A stretch of DNA of 64,000 nt from Setophaga petechia (taxonomy: Eukaryota; Chordata; Aves; Passeriformes; Parulidae), in NCBI GenBank assembly GCA_024362935.1, contig JANCRA010000014.1, forward strand, positions 11,091,258 through 11,155,257. Direction: 5' to 3'. A program made the translations under genes and the position numbers. The notes beneath the pieces are model-generated. The model did no database searches. It was not told the origin of the DNA and was given only the letters and a program-made list of their open reading frames with translations. Below are positions 49,601-62,164 of the stretch, piece after piece. Each line of letters opens with the position of its first letter. Position 1 is the stretch's first letter.

Positions 49601-52600
49601 AACTGCAGAGACATTACTTGTGTCCCTTAAAAAGGAAGAAAAATTAGACCTCCCAACCTCTTGTGGATTTAGTAACTGACAAATGTATAGAAGATAAGAT
49701 TGAATTAAATTACTATGTTGAGGAAACAAATAGAACTGAATGGGAGATACAAAATTACACTACTTACAGAGAAAAGGTTGCAGATGGCATTAAAAAGACA
49801 CCAAAACTCAGGAAAAAAAATAAACCACTTGAAACAGATGGGGACAGAAGTTCTATTGATTTTTTTTTGACAACCAAAGTCAATGCTCATAGATGAAATA
49901 TCTCAACTAAAGTCTTGCTTAAGTTAACAGAAATTTTGTTGATTTTTAAAAATTGTTCTGTAATGTCCCTAAAACATTAATTTGTGACTAGTCAAATTGG
50001 TTGTGAATAGTCCAAATTGGGAGACAGACTGAGGTTCCTATATCCTGGCTATGATGTGGTAGAAGCCAACAGTAACCTCATTTGACTTGAAATTGCTTCC
50101 TACTGAGCAAATATTTAATTTTCCATCCAGCAGTGTTCATTTCTCTGAGGTTCTTCAGCTATAACTGCATAGCCAGATCCCGAGTCCCACTGCAGTTCCA
50201 AGACAGTCAGTTATTGAGTCAGGGTTCTGGCTCCCCTCCTGCTCATTGAAAGGATGCATTTGCAGTGGAACCCAAATGTTTTCCTGCACTACCCAGCTTG
50301 TGTTCAGCTTGTGCTGCCTAAAAATTTGAGAACAAATCTGAGACATAGCTAGCTCCCATCTGCCTGTTTCCAGAGAAAAAATGACCCTGCCCTATTGACA
50401 TCTGCCCCAGGTGCCAGCTGTGCAGCCTGTGGGAAGATGCTGGTCTTTCTTTTTGCCCTGTGTGTTCAGTCTAGTTCTAGAAAGAGCTAATGTAGTAAAT
50501 GTTTTCTTTCTATGCAATCTTTAAATACATACTCTCTACTACACTGTTTAGTTTGAGCCAGAAATGTATGTACAGAATATAGAACTGGGGGGAAAATGGT
50601 GTGTGAGGGAGAAGGGTGTTTCAGAGTTTCCATTCAGCCCTTTATGTTTGCCAAAGTAACTTCTCTGCTCCCAGTTATAAACCCTGAGCCAGGAGCATCA
50701 GCCACAGTTTCTGTTTGGAGGGATGGAGGGAAGAGAAAGTGTCTTTCTCACCAGCTTTTCCTTGATTGGAACACTGAGGTCAGCAAGGTCGGGCTGCAGG
50801 GCAGGGCAGCTGGAAATGGGGGCTGGAGCAGCCAGGCTGCAGCAGCCCTGGAGACAGGATCTTATGGCAGGGGCTGGAAGTGTGGGCTCACCCTGAGGTG
50901 CTGCTCAGTGGCAGCCTTTGATTCAAGCCCAACATCATTTCTGCTTGGAACTTTATTAACTGAGCTACAACCCCTTGGTAGCTGCTTGTAGCTGTTCCCC
51001 TTTGAATGTGAAAGCTTCCTTTGCATATTCACCCTCTCTCTCCCCAGTCTTTACTCTTCATATTCAGTTCTTTGATCAGTCATCCACTAAGTTTTTTAAA
51101 TATTCAGCTTTTTAAAATTACCAACCACTTACATACCTGCTTAATATGTCACTTTACCAGGAAAGTAATAAGAAGATGAAAGGAGGAAAGTGACTTTTGT
51201 GTAGAAATATGGCTCAAGGTGTGAGTGGAGAAAAGAATAGTCCTACTTTATTATGTCTTATCATCTCTGAAATTATGTAGTTATTTTTCAGTCAACAAAT
51301 TAACTGTGATTTTCCATCTGAAAATTATGAATTGGTTTTTGTCTGCCTTTCACTTATCATATCATACCATTACAGCAAACACTGGAATTCATAATGATAT
51401 TGTGGAAACTGCTGATCAAAGCTTGTTTACATGGACTGTGTTCACTGATTTGCCAAAGTTGTCTCATACAGATGCACATTAATAACTATTCTCTGCAAAA
51501 CTGATTTTTCAAAAAGATTCTTCTTTCTGATTACTCTGTAATCTTAGTTACTCTTGAGAGTGTGGGATTACATACATTTTGTTTAAAAGTTTGTTCTATG
51601 TTATTATGATTCAAAATGTTCCATGAAAGGAAGATATTGAGGAAAAAAACCCCTTATTCATAAGGAAATATTAATTACAGCTGTAAATCTAGTTAGTCTG
51701 ATTAACAACTTCTAAAAAGTTCTCAATGAACAGCTGTGGAAACTTTAAAAGAAGGAATTTTAATTCATCAGTAGCCATTCCAAGCTAGGAATTAAGTATA
51801 CAAGCTTTTATCCTGACAATGTCTCTATTCCAAGTAAGTTGTATGGATACATAGTTTTAAGATTATTTTACATTTTAGCATTTACAAACAGGATTTGTAT
51901 AATTTTGATAGCTAAGGAACATATTTTCAAAATGTGTGACTAAAAAATTGAGGGCTTCTCATCGACCTATCTTTCCTGGGATGTTTCACCTAGAAACAAG
52001 TACTCCCATAAGTGGAAAACCAGTGCAATTGGGATCTTGATCTTCCTCTGGGATTTATTCTGACATTATGAGCCTCTAGTCAGATTCAAGTGTTCAACTT
52101 AAAAAAACAGTGATAAAATAGTCCTTTCTCTCCTTATAATAGGAAATTACTTTCAAAATAAAGTGTGCAGAAGCAAAATTCATCTTAGAACTGTACTTCT
52201 ACCCATTCAAATAAGAGCTATTAGGAAAGCAAATACAAAGGAATAAAAGAGTACAGCAAGTCAGTTTTACAATTTTCATGGTTCTGAATTCTGCACAGTT
52301 GGACTCACAGTGACTGAGGTTTCTAGTTCATAAATTAAGGAATTTGAAATAAATTCAGATTTAAATGTTTAATGCATTTTTTCCTCAGTGTGAGACATGT
52401 TGAAGAAAGTGTAGTTTGAAGGGTATGATCTGATCTTTAATTAGTCATTGATAGGAGCTTCTGCCATTCAGGAGCCATTAATGCAGTCAATCTCTCATGT
52501 TGTGAAATACACTGACAGCCATGCAAATACAAAAGTCTCTGAATATTACACACAAATGTATTCTTTCTATATTAAGTGAGTCTAGGAAGACAGGAGGTTT

Positions 52601-53130
52601 TCTATGGGGAATAAATAAATTTAATATTTTGTCCTTGTTATAATAGTTTGCTGCTGACTGAGCAGAGACCAACAGTAGGTCCTGAGATTCTACCCTAAGA
52701 CCTAAATGACAAATTTTGATGGTGCAGTTAGTGCTGTTCCATCTTACCTCTTCCTCAGGGAAAACAGATACGCAGTCAAAAGCATTTTTATATTGGTGCA
52801 GCTATAGCTGCATCCATTCTAGCAATTCCATTGTAATAAAAAAAGAAAATGGGAAAAATGAGTACATAATCTTAAATCAACACTACTAGTAGAAAAAGTT
52901 TCCATCTTTATGCTTGTTTTAAAGAAAGTAGAGAAACACCACACTATGGGTGTAAACTAGAAGAGGGGTTTGTGTTTGATTTGCTGTTAGTTTCCAATAG
53001 CGTTCCTAAAATAAATGAGCTTCTAATTAATGTTTTCTTTCTTACACTTTGTTAACTTAATTCAAATCCAAAGAAAGGAAAGTGCCAAGGCAGCTGAAGC
53101 CCCAGCACAGGTAGCAGGAGTGTGGGCAGC
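46651..53130. other. Intergenic, no gene recognised
   Basis: AT-rich spacer without clear transposable elements. A moderately GC-rich patch at 50590-51000 carries an open frame of 131 codons with no recognisable domain, and a similar patch lies at 48130-48260. I do not call genes here. Confidence 0.65.
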
Positions 53131-53756
53131 TGTCGGGATCATCAGTCTGTCAGAGTGACCCCGAGAAAAGTTCCAAAGTCTGTTTTCCCAGCCTGGCGCT
53201 TAAAGAAGGAGTCAGAGCTCTTCATTTCTCGGTCTTAACGTTGTTTATTTTATCTTATCTATAAAAAATTTTCTCCTGCCCTGCTGAGGTCTGCTCAGCA
53301 GGGCAGCCATAGGCACTCTGCCTGCCCCTGGGGTGGTGTTATGTCTTTATACTACAAACTACGTGTACAATATTTACAATTACTCCCCAATACCCATCAC
53401 CTATGTTAGACAGTGAGCTTCTACTCTAAACCAATCCAAAAGTGCCAACATCACTACAGAAGATGGAGGCCAAGAAGAAGAAGGAGAAAGGCTGGACACA
53501 CCCAGTTCCCTCCATCTTGTCTCCATAACCCCCCTGTACCAAAATCCCAAAATGCATATTTCACCCTGTGATAACTTCACTAATATTCTACTTAAACTGT
53601 TGTGGCTTGCTGGTGTTCATATAAGGTTGGTAATTTGCTCCACGGGCCATAATCAAACTCACAGAGGCATTTTGGGCTCTGTGCCAGGGTCACTGAGACC
53701 CCTGGCAAGGGTCTTGGCTGCTCAGGACAGCCAGAGGGATGTCCTGAGTCCCGACA
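53131..53756 (-). mobile_element. Solo LTR, class II (ERVK-like) endogenous retrovirus
   Basis: The element starts TGTCGGGA and ends TCCCGACA, a perfect 8-bp terminal inverted repeat beginning TG and ending CA. It is flanked by the direct repeat GGCAGC (53125-53130 and 53757-53762), a 6-bp target-site duplication as seen with alpha/beta-type (class II) avian retroviruses. Orientation comes from the minus strand: TATAAAG (complement of 53345-53351) lies about 100 bases upstream of AATAAA (complement of 53244-53249), so U3 is on the right and U5 on the left. No internal viral sequence adjoins either end, so the provirus was reduced by recombination between its two LTRs. Open frames inside it have no coding meaning. 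Confidence 0.88.
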
Positions 53757-53762
53757 GGCAGC

Positions 53763-56439
53763 ATTTTCTATCAAGCTGTGAAGGCCTGGGAATTCACATT
53801 TCAGGCAGAGCCTCAGGAAGGCTTTCCCAAAGCAGATGCCTCTCTGGCCTGGCCTGGCCTTGCCATTGCAGGCTCAGAGCCTCACCAGCAGGCATCTATC
53901 CCACACAGATTGGTTAATTATTGTTTGTATCCTGTCCTTCAGAATGAGGGGAGAACTGTGACCTGATGTCTTCCTCCTTATGGATCATTTTCACTGCTGT
54001 GCACTGTGAATCACCTCCTTTCATCCACTGCTTCACAGATACATTTAAATTGAAAACACCCATTTTAAATACTTTTTGTAGGTTTTTCAACAAATTTTAG
54101 AGATCTGATAATTTCTCTCTCCTCATTTACTGAAGGATATGTCTTGTTATTGGCAATTATGCAAATAGAGACCAGTATGGAAAAATTGAAAACAATCTCT
54201 TTATGAAAAAAACAACACACCATTTTCACCACAGTAAAAAAGGAAACAAAAATCTAAACTTTTTTATTTGTCTGCTTTTATTTTTACTTCAATTGCTTTA
54301 TAAAGTGCTGATAACACGTTCTTGTAGTACAGAAATCACAAACTAATTTATCTTGAATGTACAAAAAAAAAAGATGTTCAGGGTTTTAACTAGGTTTGTA
54401 ATTCTGCTTTTTAGCTTTGGAAAAAAAAAAGAAAATGCCATCTCTCACCTTTGCATTGTAGGAAGAAAATAATCGTGTTTATATCAGTAATTATCAAGTA
54501 GGATTATGTAGGTTTGTGTGGTTATGTAGGTTATTTGTCAAAACTCTTTTATCAGCCTCCCCCTAGAGGCACTGGGGACTCCAGTGGGAGGTGAGCAGAG
54601 CACGGAGCCCGAGTCTGTCCTGTGCTCGCTGCGCTCCTGCCGGGAGGGGTTTCTGTCCCTTCACCTGCCCGAGGAGTGCCATGTGTGACTAGAGCAGCTG
54701 CAGGACACCATCTAGTGGTGCCGAGCCCGAGCTAATTACAGATTTGTTTTATCCTTCCTCGTCTGTTTTTAGCTCAGATTTCTTCTCAGAGCCACAGCCA
54801 CCACAAGGGGAAATTCTGGTCCGTTCAGAACTATCCAGACTTCCCACACTGAACAATTCAGCATCACACTGACCATGCCTTAAACGATTCAGCCACAGCA
54901 CCCTTCCTTCCTCCACAGAGGTACAGGAAAGAGCTGGGCAATTTTGGGGTTTGGATTATGGCTATGCATGGTTTTGGGGTATGAACACAGGTATTGTGGG
55001 AAAATTCCTTACAGTATTTTAGAATTCTGGGGGAAATTGATACAGAGTATCTAAAAGTAGGGAAAAGGGTATCTAAAAGTTATTTAGACACGCATTAATC
55101 ATACAATGTTGCATCACCCATAATGAAAGAAGTCTTTCACAAGATAAATAATATACAAAAAGCATTCTAGGCCTGATTTATCTGTTATAATGGTCAAAAT
55201 ATAAAGATTTGTTAAGTAGAATTATTTCACATTTGGTATGACTAGGAAGGGAATCTAAAAAGATTTTAAGAAAATTTATTAGACAAAGGCTTTTTTCTTG
55301 TCAGGATATTATTCCTCTAGTTAGCCAAATAGGAAACTTTGGACTGTAGTGGGATTTGGAGAATTAACAATTTTGAGTTCAAAGGCTTCATAAATATTCC
55401 TCCCAATCCCTCATACCAAAGTCAAAATGTTATTCCCACTGTCATATAGTTTTGCAACATCCTGAGCATGTACAGTCAACACCAAAATGTTTTTGAAGCC
55501 ACAGAATTTTGTAGGATAAGATCTATGACATCTGCAAAGCATTTAAGTGAGGATTTCATTATCACCTTTCATTCCTCAGCAAGGACAGCACCTGATACAG
55601 GGGAGACACTTTGAGGAATGGCTGGGTCTGAAAAGCTCACTGATGGAGTAACCACATAAAAAAGATTTCTGGACACACAACCTTCAAAGGAGACTTGGTG
55701 GGAAGAGATGTAGAGCAAGAAAAAGAAAATAGATAGCAGGAAAGAGCTGAAGAAAAAAAGGAGGTAACAAGTGACTGCTAATACTGCATGCAGCATTGGA
55801 AGGCAGATAATTTAGGATGTGAGCCTAAAGGGAAGTTGTGCAGCACTTCAGTGGTGTGGGCACAGAGCTTGCATTTGAAACACTGAAGAACAGGAAATTG
55901 CCAAAGGGTTTTAGAAACTTGAGACAGCGGTTTAGCCATAATAATAACGTTATTAGCTGACTGAAGACTTTAAAGTGGCATTTTGAGGACAGGGGGATAG
56001 GAGAAGGTTACAATAATTGAGACAAAGTGATAACCTTAGCATGGTATTTTTGCTCGTAGCTAAGGAACAAAAATAAATCCACTCTACATGCATTGATTTT
56101 TAAAATTCTCTGTAATTTTTATACTTGAGATAGCATGGATTTTGTTGTCACCTTCCAAACCCTGACAAATTACTTCAGTTTTGGTATAGCACTTCTGTAA
56201 TTGTTCTACTGGGCTCATGAAAAGTCTAATTACAAATAAAAACTAACTCCTGAGGTTGGTTCTTTTTTCCTCCTTTTCTTCAGCAGATTTTAGAGATATA
56301 TTTTGTATGTATATCTGTGTGTATATATTGTTAATATAAATTTACACTGTGTGTGTATGTACCTGTGCAGCAACAGTATCAGAAGATGGCATTATTAATT
56401 TAAAAAGGAACTTTATAATGTGCTAGTAACTGTACTCTT
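53763..56439. other. Intergenic upstream of AKTIP
   Basis: Mostly AT-rich and unrecognised. A short GC-rich island at 54545-54735 holds two CTCF-like sites. A segment at 54488-54523 is nearly repeated inside the CR1 element at 56846-56885. A TG/TA-rich simple tract lies at about 56300-56370. Confidence 0.6.
54553..54722 (-). promoter_or_regulatory. Pair of possible CTCF sites
   Basis: The minus strand reads CCTCTAGGGGGAGGCTG (complement within 54553-54573) and CACCACTAGATGGTGTCC (complement within 54703-54722). Both resemble the CTCF core CCASYAGRKGGC and point the same way. They sit in a local GC-rich patch about 3 kb upstream of the AKTIP promoter, a plausible insulator position. These are motif matches by eye only. 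Confidence 0.45.
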
Positions 56440-57088
56440 TGGCTAATAAGGGCAGCAGGATCCTGGGGTGCATCAGGAAGAGCATTGTCAGCAGCTCAGG
56501 GGTGATGCTGCTGCTCTACTCAGCCCTGCTCGGGCACATCTGGAGCCCTGTGCAGCTCTGGGCTCCTCAGCACGACAGTCACAGAGCTCCCGAGCGAGTC
56601 CATCCAACAAAGGAGACCAAGGGATGGGAGCCTGTCCTACAAGGAAAGGTTGAGGGGGCCGAGGCTTCTCACCTTTGAGAGGAGATGGCTGAGAGGGATC
56701 CTCAACCCGGTCTGCGCTGTCTGCAGCGAGGGCTCCGAGCAGGGACCAGGCTCTGCTCCTGGGGCCCAGCAATGGGACAGAGGAAGGGGCAGGAATGGTG
56801 TCCAGGGAGTTCCACCTGGAGATGAGCAAGTCATGTTAATACCACTAATTATCAAGCTATGTAGGTTATGTAGGTTTGTGTGGTTTGTGTATGTTCTTTG
56901 CTGTGCAGGGCCCGAGCACTGAACAGCCTGGCCAGAGCCTGTGGAGTCTCCCTCACAGGGAACATTCCAGAATTGTCCGGACACAGCCCTGTGCCTGTGC
57001 TCTGGGGAATTCTGCTGGAGCAGGGAGGTTGGACCCGGTGACACTTTGGGGTCCCTTCCAACCTGACCCATTCAGTGAGTCAGTGAGG
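56440..57088 (+). mobile_element. CR1 LINE 3' end, interrupted by 66-bp insert
   Basis: The sequence follows the avian CR1 3' region in sense orientation: AGGATCCTGGGGTGCATCAG, CTCTACTCAGCCCTGCTCGG, GAGTCCATCCAACAAAGG, AAGGAAAGGTTGAGGG, GTTCCACCTGGAGATGAG, then GCCCGAGCACTGAACAGC, GTGGAGTCTCCCTCAC, GAGCAGGGAGGTTGGACC and CCTTCCAACCTGACCCATTC. It ends in degenerate octamers (ATTCAGTG AGTCAGTG), the hallmark of the CR1 3' terminus. Between about 56831 and 56896 there is unrelated AT-rich DNA where a few CR1 bases are expected. Open frames on both strands across the element are remnants or by-products. Confidence 0.9.
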
Positions 57089-57249
57089 GAAAAAAACACA
57101 AAAAAATTAAATTTAAAATGTTTTTTTTTTTAAATGTCCACTTTAATAGCCTGCGAGAGGAGTGACGAAAGTCCATGACTGGTTACGTCACCTCCAGTAG
57201 GAGGTTGGAGCTCTTGGCTCATACAGGCAGCGTTAGCGGCAAAATTTTG

Positions 57250-58490
57250 GAAAGGCTGAGTGGTTGCCTCAGGGCACACACACGGGTGTCCACCGCGCTG
57301 CAGCGCTGTGCCACCGTTCCGCTGCCCCTCGCAGTCCGGTGCGGGAACGTGTCCCCGCGGCCGTGCCATCGTCACAGCTCCGCCTTTCCCGCCCTCCCCC
57401 AGGCTTTCCCCGGCCGCCCGCCTGCCGCCGTCCCGCTCCGTCACCCAGACCCTCCTCCCTCAGCGGCCCCGGTGGGACCGGCGCTCGGACACGGGGTGGT
57501 GCCGGACGGGTCCCAGGCCCCGCCCCAGGCGGCCTCTCGGGCCTACTGACCAATGGCGTGCGTCCCCGCGCACCCCGCTGGCCAATGAGAGTTGATCTTT
57601 TCTCTAAGCTCCACCCCCGGCGCGTTCAGCCAGCTGAGAGAGTGACAGGTGCACCCGCGCGGTCCCATTGGTCCGTCCGCTACAAGACGGACAGGCCCTC
57701 AGACCAATCGCCGTGAGCGGGGCGGGGCCCGCAGTTCCCCGCCTGTCGGCCCCGCGCGGTGACGGAGCCGGGGCGGCCCCGGCGCGTCAGGCCTGTCCCG
57801 CGCTGTGAGTGGCGCCTGCGGCCGCGCCGCCCGCCCCGCGGGGCGGTACCGGCAGCGGCAATAGCCCATTGGCCGCGGGGGGCGGCCCGGATGTGCGGCC
57901 CGAGGGGCGGGCGGTAAATGGGGCTGTGCCGGGGGTAGCGGGAGCGGCGGCGGCGGCGGCGGCGGCGGCAGCAGCAGCGGCGGCGGGGCCTGGGCCGCGC
58001 GGGGAGCGGCGGAGCCTCGGTGGGTGAGCGCGAGGGGCCACAGCGCCGGTGCTGCCCGGGCTGAGCCTCCCGGGCGGAACGGCGGCGGTGGGCGCGGGGT
58101 CCGGTCCCCGCGACACGGGAGGGCAGCAGGGCTGTTGTGACGCTGAGGGGTGCGGGGTGTCCGCGCCCGCGGGGCCGTCACCTGCCGCCGGGAGGGGCCG
58201 GGCGGGCGCGGCCCGTTGGAGCTGCCCCGCGCGGGGGGCGAGCGGCGCCGCGGGCTCGGCGGCTGCCAGCGGGGCCCGGCCCGGCGCTGCCAGCGCTCTG
58301 CCCGTCTCTCCCCGCCCTGCCAGCGGCTTGGCGCTGCCGCACGGCCGCGGCCTCGGCGGGAAACACCCCGGGGGCCCGCTCCGGCTTCACACACTGCGCT
58401 TAACCTGCCGTGACCCCCGGCTGACAGCTCCCGCTGGAGCACCCTGTGCCGGGGGACTCGGCCGGCCGGCCGGCACCCGTGTCCCTTAGG
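57250..58490 (+). promoter_or_regulatory. AKTIP: AKTIP CpG-island promoter
   Basis: GC and CpG content rises abruptly at about 57260 and falls after about 58480, the only such island in the window. It surrounds the inferred AKTIP first exon. Five CCAAT boxes are visible: CCAAT at 57550, 57582 and 57704, and reversed ATTGG at 57667 and 57868. The first two are 32 bp apart, spacing common in NF-Y-driven promoters. No TATA box is evident. Long open frames on both strands inside the island (up to 353 codons on the minus strand) are expected from GC-rich, stop-poor DNA. A divergent transcript is possible but not shown. Confidence 0.85.
57900..58023 (+). other. AKTIP: AKTIP exon 1 (non-coding 5' UTR), approximate
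   Basis: A GTGAGC donor at 58024 follows GGAGCCTCGGTGG, downstream of the CCAAT boxes. It is the most plausible first-exon donor joining the acceptor at 62164. The exon contains a trinucleotide tract (CGG)n-(CAG)3-(CGG)n at about 57943-57986. No initiation codon in it would extend in frame to AKTIP. The start site is a guess within the island. Confidence 0.5.
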
Positions 58491-61400
58491 CTGCTGTCTA
58501 AGAGCAGGTGTCGCTGGCGTAGATTGCAGATTCCTGGTGGACTGAGCTCGTAGCAGCAGGTGCTGGTATGGAACGTGTAACCCACCTGTGGAAGAAGAGT
58601 TGGCGAACTGGCTTGACTGGTCAGTGCTCCTGTTCGCCGCCACCAGCGCTCCCGTGTTGTCCGGCAGGTTAAGGTGTGGGTGAACGAGGACCTTGGGTCC
58701 AAAGGTGGTCAGGAGTGGCTGTGCTGGGGAGAAATGAGTTCCAGTAAGAACTGATGGCAACGGTTGCTGGACAAGCCCGTAATAGTGTGTGTGCAGTATG
58801 CACTGTTGCTGGTGCTCTGCTGAAGTAGCTCAGTTTGCTCTCAGCTGTGGGAGTGGCTCTCTTTGATTTGTTGACGTTTCCAGAAAATCTTTAGAAGAGT
58901 GCTCTGTTCCAGGCAGATAAAGTTTTTTTTTTTCCACGTTGCTTTAGTGTTGTGGTTGATCAAATAACTCTCTTGGTGAGAGGAGAAAAATGAGACACAT
59001 ACTACAACAGTGGGTAAAATGAGGCTTTTTTTGATGAGAATATCTAATGTAGGGAAGGAAAAGGTGCAAAAGCAAAGAACTTAAATGTTATGATTTTGCT
59101 AGTGATAACTTCAGTTTTTTGAAGTCTGTTAGAGTGCTGATGAAGCATCAGATGACTTTACACTTGCTCTGACCGCTGGTGTGTGTGAATTGCATACCTG
59201 GAGAGTGTGGACATGAAGTTTGCCTGGCAGCAGGTGGCTTTTGGTCCCAGTGTGATGCTGTGGATAACCTAAAAGGCCTTTGCAAGAAGCAATATTTGAA
59301 GTTTCTTCAGAAGTTTTGTCTTTGTCTAGTTGCTGTTTTACTGAAAGGAAAGCACTAGAGAAGCAGGTGGCTGTGGGAGGAGGACAGCTCAGGAAGGTTG
59401 CTGTTGCTTGCTATTCTTAAAGCAGGAGAAATCAGTAGAATGCACTGGTCCACAGTTGAGCTCTTCTGGAGGAGATTCTGTGAATGTTGACAGTATGAAA
59501 GGAGAGAGAGGGGGATGGTTTTGGATGTTTTATTCCCTTTCCATAACATGAGGAGAGAGTATTGGGTTATTTTGCGGGGCTGATGGTTTTAGTTGTTGCA
59601 GCACTGGAAGATGCTGTAATGGTGGGTGTGTTGGGCAAGACACTGAGCCCTGGATAGGTGTGAATGCCTAAAATGCCTAGATATTCCACTTAATAATATC
59701 ACAACTTGGCTCTCCTTTGTCTGCTGCAGACATAGTGAGAAGAAAGATAGACAGTCAAATGTAAATTTGCTGTTACGTGGTTATTGTTTTTAATACTGCT
59801 TTTAATAATTTCTGTGATTGGTGATGGGTGGTAAATTGCAAGGTGAGGGTACTAGAGAGCATAAGCAGTTGTGGATAAGTTTCCTTTAGAGCTAGGATTT
59901 TCCACTTACACTGCATAAGAGTGAATGTGATTAGAAATAAACTTCTAAAACACCCTGAAAGGCTGCTTAAATGGCCCTCTCCTGGGAAGCTTGTACTGTG
60001 AGGTTCTGAGTGCTCTGCTGTAAACAGTATTTTAGCAGGTGTATGAGATTGGGGGCAGTTTAACAATAAATTTAGGATGATACTGTGTATGATTTATAAC
60101 TGGCAAGCAACTGGATAAAAGACATCTGTGCAAGACAAACTGTAGAAGTTATTCTTTAGCCTAACTAAAGCTCAAATAATGTTTTATTTGCTCTTAATAG
60201 CATATAAGTAGGCAAAGCTGGAAGTGTCCTGAGATACATAGCTGCTTTCTGAAGGGTGGATCTGGTGACTGAGCTGCATCCAACATCAGTTCCCAAACTT
60301 CTAGAGAAGTTCCCTGTTTCCCTGAGTAGCTTGGGCTGGTTTTTACCTGCATGTGTTGTTCTTTGTCCTGCTGACTCCTTTTCTCCTATCTCTGGTTCTG
60401 GGATAATGCAGCTTGTGTTGCCTTGTTGTAAAAAAACTCCAGCCCAGAACAAACAGTCTGATCCCACCCCAATCCCATAATCACTCCAGATTCCAGCTGA
60501 TTGTCTTCCAGCCTGTACCTCAGCTCGCAGCACTTTCCCCCCTTGTTGGAGCTGGAGCTCAGGTGCTCTTTGTGCGTCAGTTCCTCCACCCTGCGGAGCT
60601 TCCCGAGGAAACGTCTCCTGCCTTCCTGCCCAGTGTCTTCCTGTCTTACTGAGTCTGGCTGCTTGCATGGAAAAGGCCTGTGGCACAGCCCTCTGGCATG
60701 ACTCTGCTTTCCAGACAAGAGATGGGGAAAAGTGAAAACATCTTCTCCCTGCTCTCACAGGGCAGTGGCTGTGCTTTGACTTTCTCTCTTCAGTGGCTCA
60801 GAGCAATGTGGAACTCTGGCTGCTGAAGAGGAAAAAATACCTGGAGGAACCTGTTGTATATTGGAATGTTAGATGATTTTGGGTGGGAAAATTTATTTTG
60901 TATCCCTTTTCTGAAAGGTGCATTTTTTTTAATGGTTAGCTGCTGCATAGCCTAAAAGGCTATGAATTGATATTGATGTTTCTTTAAAATATTTAAAATT
61001 CCTAAACTTTCTTTGGATAAATTGTCTGGGTATGGTTTGTTTTGTTTGTGAGGGTTTTTTCCTTTCAATATGATTGGCATTTATGTTAATTTTAGGAAGA
61101 TTTTGGTCATAATGTTTCTGTTTTTCTAAAAACTTACCAGACCAGTGGTGAAGAGATACTGCCTTCCTTACTGTAGTAAATGTGTGGTGTTGACCACAGT
61201 AGAAACCTGTGCCACTGGCTCTGTCTCTCTCACATCACGTTAGCTTTCTTGATCTGTGCTGTGCAACTTTCTATTAAAGAAACTGAGTAAAGTGCCTCAG
61301 AACCTCAGACAGTGGAGCCAAAAATGGGAGGGTGAGATGAGGAAGGAAAGTAGGAGGACTGGAGAGGGAAAAAAGAGTGGAGGCAATAGGCTGTGCTATG

Positions 61401-62164
61401 GATCAGTTCTTGAACAAGGAATAGCAAGACTTAAAAAAAAAGACAGAAAGAGAGGAAAGCAAGGACATACACAGTAGATGACACTGTAACTCCAAATACT
61501 GCTGAAGTCCTTGTTATTGGGCTGCTGATCTAAAGAGCACTAAGCCTTAGTGCTAATAATGAAACCATTAAATAAGCCACAGAGAAACTTCTGTGTTCTG
61601 TGGCTTTGTCTATTCCTGGTGGTGTTCCAATGCAGATGAAAACAAAATGACACATACATGATGCAAACTCAATGAAAGGATCATCTCTGTCACTGGGAAT
61701 GACAGAGAATTTCTCTAACTGGGACACTTCAGAAATGTGCAAAGTCAAGAATATCTGTGAGGGACAGTTGTTAGCAGGGTCATGGTTCTGTCTGGTGCTG
61801 GACTGAAATAGGGAGGTGATAACTTTAATATTTGCCTGTGTAGAGAGTCTTCCTAAACTGTGCTGAGCCAAGAGATGACCCTTTTTCTTTCTTCTCATTG
61901 GCAAGATGAATATGGAATGCATAATGTGTAGAGTCTTTTTCTAGCAGAAAGGAGGCAGAGATTCAGGTGCAAAAATAGACACATTATTCTTCTGGAACAG
62001 ATAATAGAGCTTTGGCATTTTTAACTCTTGTTGGTCTTACATACATACAGTTTTCTTCTGAAGTTACAGAAAGATAATGCTGACTGCAGAATTAGATCTG
62101 AATACTGTTTATATGTTGAGTCCTGTTTATCTGTTAAATGCCTGTTTGTTCTGTGTCCTTTTAG
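58024..62164 (+). other. AKTIP: AKTIP intron 1
   Basis: Runs from GTGAGC at 58024 to TGTGTCCTTTTAG at 62164. The first ~450 bases belong to the CpG island. The rest is ordinary intron. A patch at 60165-60760 has open frames on both strands (to 197 codons, minus) with no recognised domain, and I do not call them genes. Confidence 0.6.

Noticed and set aside
53552..53917. 121-codon plus-strand frame across the LTR edge
   Set aside because: It runs through LTR sequence into flanking DNA, opposite to the LTR's own direction, and has no viral or host domain.
57699..58760. 353-codon minus-strand open frame and other long frames in the CpG island
   Set aside because: GC-rich, stop-poor DNA with low-complexity Pro/Ala/Arg product and no domain; it overlaps the AKTIP promoter and first exon.
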